A stretch of DNA of 64,000 nt, taken from contig NZ_JAIVAL010000001.1 in assembly GCF_020171985.1 (NCBI RefSeq), forward strand, positions 744,001 to 808,000, given 5' to 3'. The DNA comes from Halobacillus halophilus. GTDB taxonomy: Bacteria; Bacillota; Bacilli; Bacillales; Halobacillaceae. Both the position numbers and the translations under genes were made by a program. The notes beneath the pieces are model-generated. The model saw only the letters and a list, made by a program, of their open reading frames with translations. It was not told the origin of the DNA and did no database searches. This document shows, one piece after another, positions 17,843-26,574 of the stretch. Within the stretch, counting starts at the first letter, position 1; every line of letters begins with the position of its first letter.

Positions 17843-17871
17843 AAAAGGGCACCTTAGAGGGCACCCCTTTT
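17843..17871 (-). terminator. Terminator between gerM and rph
   Basis: 7-bp stem (AAAAGGG / CCCTTTT) with a 15-base loop and a TTTTTC tail on the minus strand, directly after the gerM stop. A moderate terminator, so read-through into rph is likely. Confidence 0.6.
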
Positions 17872-17875
17872 CATT

Positions 17876-18982
17876 TTAGAGTTCTTCAGCTTTATTGATA
17901 TCAGTTCGACTTACGGGTTCTACCAGAGGTTCTCCTGATTCTTTCATTACCTGCTCTGTACCCTCCACCTGGACTTCTACAGATTCAACTTCGGAAAGAT
18001 CGGTTAGACTCATAACCAGACTGGCTAGTGCTTCATCCGATAGCGACTTTTGTTCTTCGCCTGATAATATAGCTTCGTTAAAGGATAGCTTCAAAACGCC
18101 ATTCTTCAGCTCAGTACCTGTCACCTGCGCACCTTCATTAAAAGGGTGAAGTAGGGAGGTTCCAAGTTCAGGGCCGTTTAGAAGGGCTTGGACCACGGAG
18201 GAGTAGTTGTCGTCACTCTTCTTCACTCGTGTGGTAACAGGAACTTGATAAACCTGATCACCATTTTGAGTTGGAAAATAGACCGTTACCGCTTCACTAT
18301 CGAGTACATCCGTTTGGTCCCCCACATGAATATTGATTCCATTGGAGCGTGAAACCCCGTCCGTTAGAGGGGTTCCACCGACTGGCATAACATCTTGTTC
18401 ATGACCATTGATCCACAGTTTAATGCGTTTTACATTTTCAAACTGCGTTAAGGTGTACGTCATGGCTTGAAGGATTTTTTGTTCATCTTTTTCCTCATAA
18501 TTCTTGAATTCAGGTGAAACATCTACCACCATCGTTCCATCGGCCTCCGGATTGAGACCCAAAATTTCAGTTCCTGCCGGCAAAACCGCTTGAAATCCAT
18601 TAGGCAGTAAATTCGTAACTGGTCCGTCTTTCACTAAGTATTCAAGTGCCTGAGCCGCTGCTTCTTCGGATGCAGGAAGTTCAAGAGTTTGGGGAACGAC
18701 CATACCATTAGCATCCAATAGATAAAGCTCTCTCTTTACTGTAGCGGATGCTGGCTCCTCTTCAGTAGTATCTCCACTTTCTTTCGCCTCTCCTTCTTCT
18801 GCCTTCTCTCCTTCCGGTGATACAGCATCATTATCCATTTCTGAGTCAGTCAGTGTGGTCTCCTTCGGTGCATCCATTTTTTCTAATGTTTGCTCTCCCT
18901 CAAATAAGCAGCCGCTTAAAAGTCCTGAGCTTATGAATAACAAAACCGCAATTAAATAGGGTTTATAACCAGCCATCTTCAT
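17876..18982 (-). CDS. gerM: Spore germination/sporulation lipoprotein GerM
   Basis: In B. subtilis GerM is needed for sporulation and germination and acts at the membrane around the forespore. The 368-residue product has a lipoprotein signal (KMAGYKPYLIAVLLF ... LLSGC), an acidic Glu-rich linker (about 30-85) and two GerMN domains (about 90-220 and 240-360). ATG 18982 gives MKMAGYK with GGAGGGG upstream; the 30-codon extension lacks a ribosome site. Separated from racE by a strong terminator, so it probably has its own promoter. Confidence 0.92.
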   Translation of the reverse strand: MKMAGYKPYLIAVLLFISSGLLSGCLFEGEQTLEKMDAPKETTLTDSEMDNDAVSPEGEKAEEGEAKESGDTTEEEPASATVKRELYLLDANGMVVPQTLELPASEEAAAQALEYLVKDGPVTNLLPNGFQAVLPAGTEILGLNPEADGTMVVDVSPEFKNYEEKDEQKILQAMTYTLTQFENVKRIKLWINGHEQDVMPVGGTPLTDGVSRSNGINIHVGDQTDVLDSEAVTVYFPTQNGDQVYQVPVTTRVKKSDDNYSSVVQALLNGPELGTSLLHPFNEGAQVTGTELKNGVLKLSFNEAILSGEEQKSLSDEALASLVMSLTDLSEVESVEVQVEGTEQVMKESGEPLVEPVSRTDINKAEEL

Positions 18983-19080
18983 CGTTTCCCCTCCTGAGAT
19001 TGATTGTACTACCATATATACGAGCCCAAAAAAGGAATAGACCACAGATTTTTTCACCTGTTCCTTAATCAATTAACATA

Positions 19081-19112
19081 AAAAAAACACCACTTATCGA
19101 TAATAAGCAGTG
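19081..19112 (-). terminator. Terminator overlapping the racE stop codon
   Basis: 10-bp stem from CACTGCTTAT / ATAAGTGGTG, paired fully only as minus-strand RNA (two G-U wobbles), followed by seven Ts. The racE stop codon (19094-19096) lies inside the stem, so a terminating ribosome could disturb the hairpin. Confidence 0.75.
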
Positions 19113-19924
19113 CTTTGAACGTGTTCTAATTCTACAAGCCTTACGATTTCCACCGGATCATCGAACCAGCTGTTTGCAATCATTCGGAACTTTTCTAGAT
19201 CCCCTGTTGTATTAAATTCATAGACAGGTGGCTCTTTTCCTTTTTCCAGCATTTTATGATAGGCAAGCATAAAACTTGCTTCTCTTGCTGTTTCTTCTCC
19301 GGAACTTATCACTTGAATATGATCTCCCATTTCATTTTGTACCAGATCTTTAATCAATGGATAATGGGTGCAGCCCAAAATTAAGGTATCTATATGATTC
19401 ATAGCCTTTAAAGGCTGCAAAGTGCGAGCGACTATCCCTTCTGCTTCTGGTCCAGATAGAATGCCTTCTTCAACCATAGGTACAAATGGAGGACAAGCTA
19501 GATCATTAACCTTGATTGACTGATCAATAGACCTTAACGCTTCAGGATAAGCCTTGCTCTTTATTGTTCCTTCTGTACCAATAACTCCAATACGTTTATT
19601 GTTACTAAACTTAATAGCTGCTCTTGCTCCCGGAGCAATAACACCAACTACAGGTATATCAAGTTCATCCTGCAGCTCTGTGAGTGTATAAGCTGTCGCC
19701 GTGTTGCAGGCTACCACAAGCATCTTTATATTTTTTGCCAGTAAATAATTTACCATTTGCCACGTAAAAACCCGAACTTCTTCCTCCGATCTCGGGCCAT
19801 ACGGGCATCTTCGGGTATCTCCTAAATAAATAAAAGATTCTTTTGGTAATTGACGCATGAGCTCCCGGGCTACTGTCAATCCACCTACACCTGAATCAAT
19901 AACTCCAATCGACTGTTGTTTCAC
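19094..19924 (-). CDS. racE: Glutamate racemase
   Basis: Makes D-glutamate for peptidoglycan (and for poly-gamma-glutamate where made). The 276-residue product has the Asp10 motif (VIDSGVGGLT), the two catalytic cysteines Cys73 (VACNTA) and Cys185 (GCTHYPL), and the GDTRRCPYGPR loop. The start is GTG 19924, with AGAGGG seven bases upstream. It follows ysmB by 21 bases, so the two form a transcription unit, as in B. subtilis. Confidence 0.96.
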   Translation of the reverse strand: MKQQSIGVIDSGVGGLTVARELMRQLPKESFIYLGDTRRCPYGPRSEEEVRVFTWQMVNYLLAKNIKMLVVACNTATAYTLTELQDELDIPVVGVIAPGARAAIKFSNNKRIGVIGTEGTIKSKAYPEALRSIDQSIKVNDLACPPFVPMVEEGILSGPEAEGIVARTLQPLKAMNHIDTLILGCTHYPLIKDLVQNEMGDHIQVISSGEETAREASFMLAYHKMLEKGKEPPVYEFNTTGDLEKFRMIANSWFDDPVEIVRLVELEHVQSTAYYR

Positions 19925-19945
19925 GTATCATCCCTCTTTTAATTC

Positions 19946-20407
19946 TTAATCAAATTGCCCCTGATCAGCGTCCCGCATTTTTTCATGAAGGACCTGCAAT
20001 AAGTTGTTTAATGTTTCCACATCATCTGTGGGAACATCTTTCAACACTTCCTTTAAATAATCTTGTCGCTTTTCAATTACTTCATGGATAATTTGTTCAC
20101 CTTTTTGAAGAACATGGATCCTGACCACTCTGCGGTCCTTTACATCCCTAACTCTTTCAACCAGTTTATTTTTTTCCATGCGGTCCACCAAATCAGTAGT
20201 GGTACTGCAAGCAAGGTGGATATAATCGGATAATTCACCAATGGTCATATCCCCTTTCTCAAGTAACCACTGCAAAGCAACAAACTGCGGGGCGGTAATA
20301 GGATAGTGGTTTAAAATTACTCGTCCCCTTTGTTTGATAATTCCAGATATGTATCTGAGCTCTTTTTCTACATCCGCTATAATAGACGCTTGTAATTGAT
20401 TAGACAC
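19946..20407 (-). CDS. ysmB: MarR-family transcriptional regulator YsmB
   Basis: 153-residue winged helix-turn-helix repressor. The DNA-binding core is at about residues 50-105 (MTIGELSDYIHLACSTTTDLVDRMEKN, wing KDRRVVRIHVL). It lies between gerE and racE as B. subtilis ysmB does. GTG 20407 is the start chosen, eight bases after AGGAG; a GTG at 20416 overlaps that site. Its target and ligand are unknown; the tight link to racE suggests a cell-wall context only by position. Confidence 0.88.
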   Translation of the reverse strand: MSNQLQASIIADVEKELRYISGIIKQRGRVILNHYPITAPQFVALQWLLEKGDMTIGELSDYIHLACSTTTDLVDRMEKNKLVERVRDVKDRRVVRIHVLQKGEQIIHEVIEKRQDYLKEVLKDVPTDDVETLNNLLQVLHEKMRDADQGQFD

Positions 20408-20490
20408 ATTCAGCACTCCTAACGAATTTTTCTTTATGTCTCATTCTCGTGGTTTATAAACAAAAATTCAAGATAAAACTATTCCTTATT

Positions 20491-20530
20491 AAAAACCCTC
20501 CCAGGTATTGCTACCTTTTGCAATACCTGG
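20491..20530 (-). terminator. Terminator of gerE
   Basis: Perfect 10-bp stem CCAGGTATTG / CAATACCTGG with a 10-base loop, then GAGGGTTTTT on the minus strand. Confidence 0.8.
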
Positions 20531-20579
20531 AAGGTCCTCCCATTTCAAACATGCCATATCTTTGCTGTTCTATGGAGAC

Positions 20580-20804
20580 TTAAAGTTCCAGTTCACCCAT
20601 ACGTAGCAGTTCTACAACTGCCTGTGAGCGTCCTTTCACCCCTAGCTTTTGCATGGCGTTTGAGATGTGATTCCGCACAGTTTTCTCTGAAATAAAGAGC
20701 TCTTTTGCGATTTCCTTTGTTGTCTTGTCTTGGACCAGAAGCTCAAAAACTTCTCGCTCCCGCTTGGTTAGAATTTGTGTTGGCCGATAGCCCTCCTCCT
20801 TCAC
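20580..20804 (-). CDS. gerE: Late sporulation transcription factor GerE
   Basis: 74-residue LuxR-type DNA-binding protein that, in B. subtilis, activates and represses mother-cell coat genes late in sporulation. From residue 12 the sequence (LTKREREVFELLVQDKTTKE, then RNHISNAMQKLGVKGR) is almost the same as B. subtilis GerE; the protein is a bare helix-turn-helix domain with no receiver. The start is GTG 20804, with GGAGGGG seven bases upstream. It has a sigma-K-type promoter and a terminator, so it is a single-gene unit. Confidence 0.97.
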   Translation of the reverse strand: MKEEGYRPTQILTKREREVFELLVQDKTTKEIAKELFISEKTVRNHISNAMQKLGVKGRSQAVVELLRMGELEL

Positions 20805-20864
20805 AAGCGTACCCCTCCTTGTTGTCCTTGAGCATGAGGATTGAGGGGAATTATTTAGTCAATT

Positions 20865-20890
20865 TATCGTATGACTTAACAAGCTGCCGT
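20865..20890 (-). promoter_or_regulatory. Sigma-K-type promoter of gerE
   Basis: On the minus strand CATACGATA fits the sigma-K -10 consensus CATANNNTA; AC lies 15 bases upstream at the -35 position. It ends about 60 bases before the gerE start. It fits the known sigma-K control of gerE in B. subtilis. Confidence 0.7.
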
Positions 20891-20901
20891 GTGTCACCCT
20901 A

Positions 20902-21552
20902 TTATGATTTAGACACAAGCCCGAGTTCCTGGGCCTTGAAAAGGGCTTCTGTTCTTGATCGTACATTAAGTTTATTAAAAATGCCAGTAAGTGTGTATTC
21001 TACGCTTCTTTGCGACATATGAAGCGCTTGAGCAATTTCCCGATTAGTAAACCCTGATGCTACCTCCTTAAGAATCGACTGTTCCTTTTCATTTAAAGAA
21101 AGCCCTGATCCTTCCTGCGATTCGTTCGTTTGGCTGACACTTGCTTCGGATCGCCTTAACTGTTTAAAGAGATGGAGCGGAATTACCACCTCATCCCTAA
21201 GCGCACAACGAATAGCAGTAACGAGTTGTTCACTAGTCGCTGTTTTACTTACGAAACCATTAATATTGGCTTCTACAAGCATGTTGAAGTGAGTACTAAG
21301 ATCAAACCCGGTATAAATTAACAAGGTGAGATCCGGATAGTGTTTACGTATTTGCTTGGCCAGTTCAATTCCATTCATCCCCGGCATATATAAATCAAGC
21401 AACAAGATGTCATACAAATACTGATCCAGAAGGCCCTCTACTTTATCGCAATGGTCAATTACATCTACCTTCATATCACTTTCTTGCTCCAGCATTGCTT
21501 TAGTTCCTGCTCCAACTGCTGGGTGATCATCTACAATTAATACTCTAGTCAT
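20902..21552 (-). CDS. ComA-like response regulator (NarL/LuxR family)
   Basis: 216-residue regulator: receiver domain with Asp8/Asp9, phospho-acceptor Asp53 (LLLDLYMPG), switch Thr80 and Lys102 region (VSKTAT), then a LuxR-type helix-turn-helix at about 150-210 (LNEKEQSILKEVASGFTNREIA). Length and partner fit ComA, the competence regulator of B. subtilis (214 aa). ATG 21552 overlaps the comP-like stop (ATGA), so the two are translationally coupled. No comQ or comX lies nearby, so its signal and regulon may differ from ComA; DegU or other NarL-type names are possible. Confidence 0.85.
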   Translation of the reverse strand: MTRVLIVDDHPAVGAGTKAMLEQESDMKVDVIDHCDKVEGLLDQYLYDILLLDLYMPGMNGIELAKQIRKHYPDLTLLIYTGFDLSTHFNMLVEANINGFVSKTATSEQLVTAIRCALRDEVVIPLHLFKQLRRSEASVSQTNESQEGSGLSLNEKEQSILKEVASGFTNREIAQALHMSQRSVEYTLTGIFNKLNVRSRTEALFKAQELGLVSKS

Positions 21553-23873
21553 ACATGGACCTCCTTCTTGGATGCATAAGGAAAAGTTATCGTCATTCTA
21601 AATCCTGCACCGGGTGCTGTGTCAATTTCAAGAGTTCCATTCAGCCCGTTCACCCGCTGTTCAATCCCTGACAACCCGATGTGAGAAAATAAATCACGCT
21701 TAAAAGAATAATCCATCCCCAGGCCATTATCTGAATAAAATAAGTGGACTTGTTCCTCATCATTCGATAATGATAATTTTACTATTTTAGCTTCCGAATG
21801 TTTCATAGCGTTGGTAAGCAATTCCTGCACAACACGAAAGATGGCAAGTATACGCTCCTGGTCTAAGCCAGCCTGAAATTCATCACTTCTAAAATACACC
21901 GTGAAGTTTGAACGCAATTGGTATTGGTGAATTAGATTCTTTAATGATTGGACCAATCCCAACTCTTCTATGAAAGCAGGTCTTAGTTCATTACAGGTTT
22001 CTCTAATTAAGTGAATACTATCAAGCAGCGATTCTTTGTACATATTTAATTCTGCCTGAAGAGTTGGCTCCAAAGAATGATGATGCGCAATCAAATCATC
22101 CATTTTGCGATATAAATATAGTTGTTCCTGTAAGACGGTATCATGAAGATCAATAGAAAGCTGCTTCCTCTGATTTTCAGCAATTGTGAAAAGAAGACGG
22201 GATAACCAAGTCGGGTACTTTTGAGTATTATCACTTTTTAAAGTTTGCAATTCTTTTACCAGATCTTCAATAAGATTCATATTTTCAATGGCAATGTTTG
22301 CGTTATGGGATATTGTCTGAAGATAGGTCTTTTCGTCACGGTTCAAGTTAGTATAATCTTTTTTTCCTTTACACCAGAGCATTGTTAATTTTTCTAACGA
22401 ATACCCAACAATAACACCGAATCCTTTTTCAGTCTCTATAATGGAACCAATATCGTAATTGTAACTAATAAGTTCGCGGTCAAAGTGTTTTAGAATATCG
22501 TCTGGAATTGGATCGTACACACAATACATATTCTTTTTATTATGCTTAGAATAGATATAAATTTCTTTAACATTCATTACATTTCTAATTTCATCTCGCA
22601 TGACTTTCATCAAATCAACGGCGTTTGACTGATCTTTCATGTCCTTAGAAATTCGGTGCATACTTTCCTGATAACTGTACCTCGCCGAAAACAAATACCT
22701 TTGCAAACGGAAATCCAATACTTCCTTAATGGAAAGAAACATAATAAAACCTATATGAATAAGTAAGTAAATCTGAACATAAGTCACTTCAGATGATATT
22801 GTTCCCATCAGCCATGTGATTCCCAGCGTTAAAAACACACTTGGAACAACAGATAATAAAGCATAGTAACGAACACGGCTGATAACAAAGTTTATATCAA
22901 TTAGCCGTTCGCGAGTAATTAGATACATAAATGTTATAGGTAAAGCTACTAAGAAAAAAGCCCCTACCTCAATTGATATAATTTTCACTCCAAACAGTAA
23001 AGCAGGAACAAGGTAAAGCCAAATGTAAGGAAAGAAAGCGACAGTCATACCAACACTCATGTATTTGAAAATAGAACCGACGGGTGATTCTTTATAAATA
23101 TAATGACCTTTATAAATGACACTAAATAAAAAAATGTAAAGTACCATAAGCAGCCATCCAGGGATAGAACCGAATACATCAGGATAATGATGACTATATA
23201 AAAATACCCCTTCCAAACTGGAAACCGCAATGACGAAAACATATAGAGAATACACGATTTTCTTGGAAAACCAATAAATATTAAGCTCTTGAAAATAATT
23301 ATATAAAAAGTGCATGAGGATGACAGGAGCCACTAAGAATAAAGAAGTATTTAAAAATATACTGTACAAATCATCCCGCACAGCTCCACTATTACTTAAA
23401 TACCCCGTCGCTATAGTCAAAAAGAAAATAATTAATTGATTAGCAGAATACCTTTTAGGAACTCGTTTATGAACAAGATAAGCGATCGCCAGTATAGAAA
23501 GAAAAAATAAAATAGGGATAATAATAAAAAGCGTCCAGTGAAGAGGACCTTTTTGCTCAATGTTCTCATAAACGAATGGTTGTGAGGAAGTCTGAATTGT
23601 AAAAGATTTCGCTAACTCTACTTCCTCAAACATAGAGACACTAAAATGCTCTTCCGGTGCCTTTCCCTCTATAGTAGTAACACTGGAACCTATAGGTATA
23701 TTTTCGCGATCAGCCCAGCTCCCCATGTCAATATGTGTAATGACCCAATTGTCCCCTTGTTTTTCCAAATCAATTCCAAGGAAAGGCTGGGTAATAGAAA
23801 GTATGGATAAGTACCCAGCGGATATAATAAAGAACAATAAAACAACCAAGTGACTCCACTTGAATTTCTGCAT
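21549..23873 (-). CDS. ComP-like sensor histidine kinase
   Basis: 774-residue membrane kinase. It has one N-terminal membrane helix (8-28), a PDZ-like external segment (about 30-105), then eight or so helices (110-375), a GAF-like linker, and a HisKA_3/HATPase module with phospho-acceptor His577 (DLHDTVLQ), N-box ELLTNAMKH and G-box DNGLGM. The layout and the RVRYYALL segment match B. subtilis ComP (769 aa), the ComX pheromone sensor. It replaces ysmA in the B. subtilis order. A sigma-A promoter precedes it. With no comX/comQ next to it, the ligand is unknown. Confidence 0.85.
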   Translation of the reverse strand: MQKFKWSHLVVLLFFIISAGYLSILSITQPFLGIDLEKQGDNWVITHIDMGSWADRENIPIGSSVTTIEGKAPEEHFSVSMFEEVELAKSFTIQTSSQPFVYENIEQKGPLHWTLFIIIPILFFLSILAIAYLVHKRVPKRYSANQLIIFFLTIATGYLSNSGAVRDDLYSIFLNTSLFLVAPVILMHFLYNYFQELNIYWFSKKIVYSLYVFVIAVSSLEGVFLYSHHYPDVFGSIPGWLLMVLYIFLFSVIYKGHYIYKESPVGSIFKYMSVGMTVAFFPYIWLYLVPALLFGVKIISIEVGAFFLVALPITFMYLITRERLIDINFVISRVRYYALLSVVPSVFLTLGITWLMGTISSEVTYVQIYLLIHIGFIMFLSIKEVLDFRLQRYLFSARYSYQESMHRISKDMKDQSNAVDLMKVMRDEIRNVMNVKEIYIYSKHNKKNMYCVYDPIPDDILKHFDRELISYNYDIGSIIETEKGFGVIVGYSLEKLTMLWCKGKKDYTNLNRDEKTYLQTISHNANIAIENMNLIEDLVKELQTLKSDNTQKYPTWLSRLLFTIAENQRKQLSIDLHDTVLQEQLYLYRKMDDLIAHHHSLEPTLQAELNMYKESLLDSIHLIRETCNELRPAFIEELGLVQSLKNLIHQYQLRSNFTVYFRSDEFQAGLDQERILAIFRVVQELLTNAMKHSEAKIVKLSLSNDEEQVHLFYSDNGLGMDYSFKRDLFSHIGLSGIEQRVNGLNGTLEIDTAPGAGFRMTITFPYASKKEVHV

Positions 23874-23906
23874 AAGATCACCCTTACCTCAAAATCAATT
23901 ATATCT

Positions 23907-23934
23907 ATTATACTATGGCTGGCAAGCCTCTCAA
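23907..23934 (-). promoter_or_regulatory. Sigma-A promoter of the comP/comA-like operon
   Basis: TTGAGA (-35), 16-bp spacer, TATAAT (-10), about 30 bases before the kinase start codon. It lies between the sdh terminator and the kinase, so the pair is an independent unit. Confidence 0.7.
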
Positions 23935-23953
23935 ACCATTAATATACCAAACG

Positions 23954-23985
23954 AAAACCCCCTTCCACTAATGGAAGGGGGTTTT
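23954..23985 (-). terminator. Terminator of the sdh operon
   Basis: Perfect 14-bp stem AAAACCCCCTTCCA / TGGAAGGGGGTTTT with a 4-base loop, 15 bases after the sdhB stop. Could act on both strands. Confidence 0.85.
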
Positions 23986-24000
23986 ATTAACCTTATGAAC

Positions 24001-24768
24001 TTAAACTCTTGAGTCACTACCAAAGAAACTCTTAAACGATTCAATAGCTGTGTCGCGATATAAAGCAGCAATAGAAGTAGTTAAAGGGATTCCTTTTGGA
24101 CAAGATTGGACACAGTTTTGAGCATTTCCGCATCCCATCAGTCCTTCTGCATCCATAATTGTCTGCAATCGCTCACTCTTATTCATTGCACCTGTAGGAT
24201 GAGAGTTAAATAAACGGACTTGAGACAAAGCAGCCGGGCCGATAAAATCAGTTTTACTATTAACGTTTGGACATGCTTCCAGGCACACACCACATGTCAT
24301 ACATTTAGATAATTCATATGCCCACTGCCTTTTACTTTCTGCCATTTTTGGCCCTGGCCCAAGGTCATGAGTCCCGTCAATTGGTACCCATGCTTTAACT
24401 TTCTTAAGTGAATCAAACATACGGCTTCGATCTACCGCAAGGTCGCGTGTTACAGGGAAGGTCGTCATTGGTGCCAGTCTTATTGGCTGCTCCAACTGAT
24501 CGACTAGAGCCGTACAAGACTGCCTAGGGGTACCGTTGATAACCATCGAACATGCTCCACAAACTTCTTCCAAACATCCCATATCCCAATACACGGGAGT
24601 GGTGGGCTTTCCGTCCGCATTCACAGGATTACGGCGGATTTCCATAAGTGCTGATATTACATTCATATTTTCACGATAAGGAATTTCGAATTTTTCATCA
24701 TAGGCAGATTCATCCGGATGATCCTGGCGTGTAATAATAAACGTAATCGTTTTGTTTTCGCTCATCAT
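24001..24768 (-). CDS. sdhB: Succinate dehydrogenase iron-sulfur subunit
   Basis: Carries electrons from SdhA flavin to the membrane quinone site (TCA cycle, respiratory complex II). The 255-residue product has a [2Fe-2S] region (CLEEVCGACSM), and the [4Fe-4S] and [3Fe-4S] cysteine sets CMTCGVCLEACP and CGNAQNCVQSCPKG. ATG 24768 lies six bases after GGAGG; ATG 24765 is equally possible, and a TTG at 24771 was rejected. It starts 12 bases after sdhA and is the last gene of sdhCAB. Confidence 0.96.
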   Translation of the reverse strand: MMSENKTITFIITRQDHPDESAYDEKFEIPYRENMNVISALMEIRRNPVNADGKPTTPVYWDMGCLEEVCGACSMVINGTPRQSCTALVDQLEQPIRLAPMTTFPVTRDLAVDRSRMFDSLKKVKAWVPIDGTHDLGPGPKMAESKRQWAYELSKCMTCGVCLEACPNVNSKTDFIGPAALSQVRLFNSHPTGAMNKSERLQTIMDAEGLMGCGNAQNCVQSCPKGIPLTTSIAALYRDTAIESFKSFFGSDSRV

Positions 24769-24780
24769 CAATGACCTCCT

Positions 24781-26532
24781 TTATTTACTTTTCGAGTAGT
24801 CGCGTTTACGTGGCTCAATCAAGGAAGTATCAACATCCTCGTAATTGAAAACTGGTTTGTTATTTTCTTTATCATAGCTCGCTACCGTTGTTTTCAGCCA
24901 ATCTTCATCGTTACGATCAGGATATTCAGGCTTATAGTGGGCACCGCGGCTTTCATTTCGATTGTAAGCGCCCTGTGTAATTACCCGTGCTAATTGAAGC
25001 ATATTCCAAAGCTGACGGGTAAACATTGCTCCCTGGTTACTCCAGCGAGACGTATCATTAATATTAATCCGTTTGTAACGATCCATAAGCTCGAGTATTT
25101 TTTCATCTGTCTTTAATAACTTTTCATTCTCCCGGACTACTGTTACGTTATCAGTCATCCATTCACCAAGCTCTTTATGGATTTGATAGGCGTTTTCGTC
25201 ACCATCCATCTTCATAATCTCATCAAACTTGGCCTGTTCCTCTTTTAATTTCTTATCGAATAGAGTTGAACTCATATCCTCAGATATGGTTTCCAGTCCT
25301 TCCGTGTATTTAACAGCATTTGGACCAGCTACCATTCCGCCATAAATTGAAGATAACAGGGAATTAGCACCTAAGCGGTTACCACCATGCTGAGTATAAT
25401 CACATTCACCAGCAGCGAATATCCCTGGAATATGAGTCATCTGATCGAAATCAACCCACATGCCTCCCATTGAATAATGAACCGCAGGGAATATCTTCAT
25501 AGGTACTTTCTTAGGATCGTCTCCTACGAATTTCTCGTAGATTTCAATGATCCCCCCGAGTTTTACATCTAATTCTTTAGGATCTTTATGAGAAAGGTCC
25601 AGGTACACCATATTTTCACCGTTAATACCAAGTTTCTGGTTAACACATACATCAAAAATTTCACGGGTTGCTATATCCCTTGGTACAAGGTTACCGTAAG
25701 CAGGATATTTTTCTTCCAGGAAATACCATGGCTCTCCGTCTTTATAAGTCCAGACTCGTCCACCTTCACCTCGTGCTGATTCACTCATAAGCCTAAGCTT
25801 ATCATCACCCGGTATCGCTGTAGGGTGTATTTGAATAAATTCACCATTGGCGTAACTTACACCTTGCTGGTAAAGTGCCCCTGCTGCTGAGCCTGTATTA
25901 ATAACAGAGTTAGTTGACTTACCAAATATAATTCCAGGACCACCAGTAGCCATAATTACAGCATCTGCAGGGAATGCTTTAATTTCGTGGTCACTTAAAT
26001 TCTGGCCCATAACGCCCCGGCTAACTCCATCATCGTCAATAATGGCCGATAGGAATTCCCAGTTTTCATACTTCGTCACGAGTCCATTAACTTCATGTCT
26101 TCTTACTTGTTCATCAAGAGCATATAGAAGCTGCTGACCTGTCGTCGCCCCTGCAAACGCCGTACGGTGGTGTTGTGTTCCTCCAAACCGACGGAAATCC
26201 AGAAGACCTTCTGGAGTACGGTTGAACATGACTCCCATACGGTCTAACAAGTGAATGATTCCAGGCGCTGCATCACACATAGCCTTAACAGGAGGCTGGT
26301 TAGCTAAGAAATCTCCACCATAAACGGTATCATCAAAGTGTTCCCAAGGAGAGTCTCCTTCACCTTTTGTATTGACAGCGCCGTTAATTCCTCCCTGAGC
26401 ACAAACAGAGTGAGAGCGTTTAACAGGTACAATAGAGAGCAGATCCACGTGAACCCCTTGCTCTGCTGCTTTAATTGTTGCCATCAGGCCTGCTAGACCG
26501 CCTCCGACAACAATAATATTTCGATTAGTCAT
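24781..26532 (-). CDS. sdhA: Succinate dehydrogenase flavoprotein subunit
   Basis: Oxidises succinate to fumarate; cytoplasmic face of complex II. The 583-residue protein has the FAD dinucleotide fold at the N-terminus (IIVVGGGLAGLMATIKAAE), the HSVCAQGGIN flavin-attachment region, substrate residues in HPTAIPG and SARGEGGRVW, and the C-terminal FAD segment RLGANSLLSS. Length fits B. subtilis SdhA (586). ATG 26532 is preceded by AAGGGAG at a longish spacing of 12 bases. Confidence 0.97.
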   Translation of the reverse strand: MTNRNIIVVGGGLAGLMATIKAAEQGVHVDLLSIVPVKRSHSVCAQGGINGAVNTKGEGDSPWEHFDDTVYGGDFLANQPPVKAMCDAAPGIIHLLDRMGVMFNRTPEGLLDFRRFGGTQHHRTAFAGATTGQQLLYALDEQVRRHEVNGLVTKYENWEFLSAIIDDDGVSRGVMGQNLSDHEIKAFPADAVIMATGGPGIIFGKSTNSVINTGSAAGALYQQGVSYANGEFIQIHPTAIPGDDKLRLMSESARGEGGRVWTYKDGEPWYFLEEKYPAYGNLVPRDIATREIFDVCVNQKLGINGENMVYLDLSHKDPKELDVKLGGIIEIYEKFVGDDPKKVPMKIFPAVHYSMGGMWVDFDQMTHIPGIFAAGECDYTQHGGNRLGANSLLSSIYGGMVAGPNAVKYTEGLETISEDMSSTLFDKKLKEEQAKFDEIMKMDGDENAYQIHKELGEWMTDNVTVVRENEKLLKTDEKILELMDRYKRININDTSRWSNQGAMFTRQLWNMLQLARVITQGAYNRNESRGAHYKPEYPDRNDEDWLKTTVASYDKENNKPVFNYEDVDTSLIEPRKRDYSKSK

Positions 26533-26574
26533 GATTGAAGCTCACTCCCTTAAATACTATATATCTGCGTATAA

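Noticed and set aside
23874-24000. ComX-type pheromone gene upstream of the ComP-like kinase
   Set aside because: The gap holds only the sdh terminator and a promoter; no short ORF with a ribosome site on either strand.
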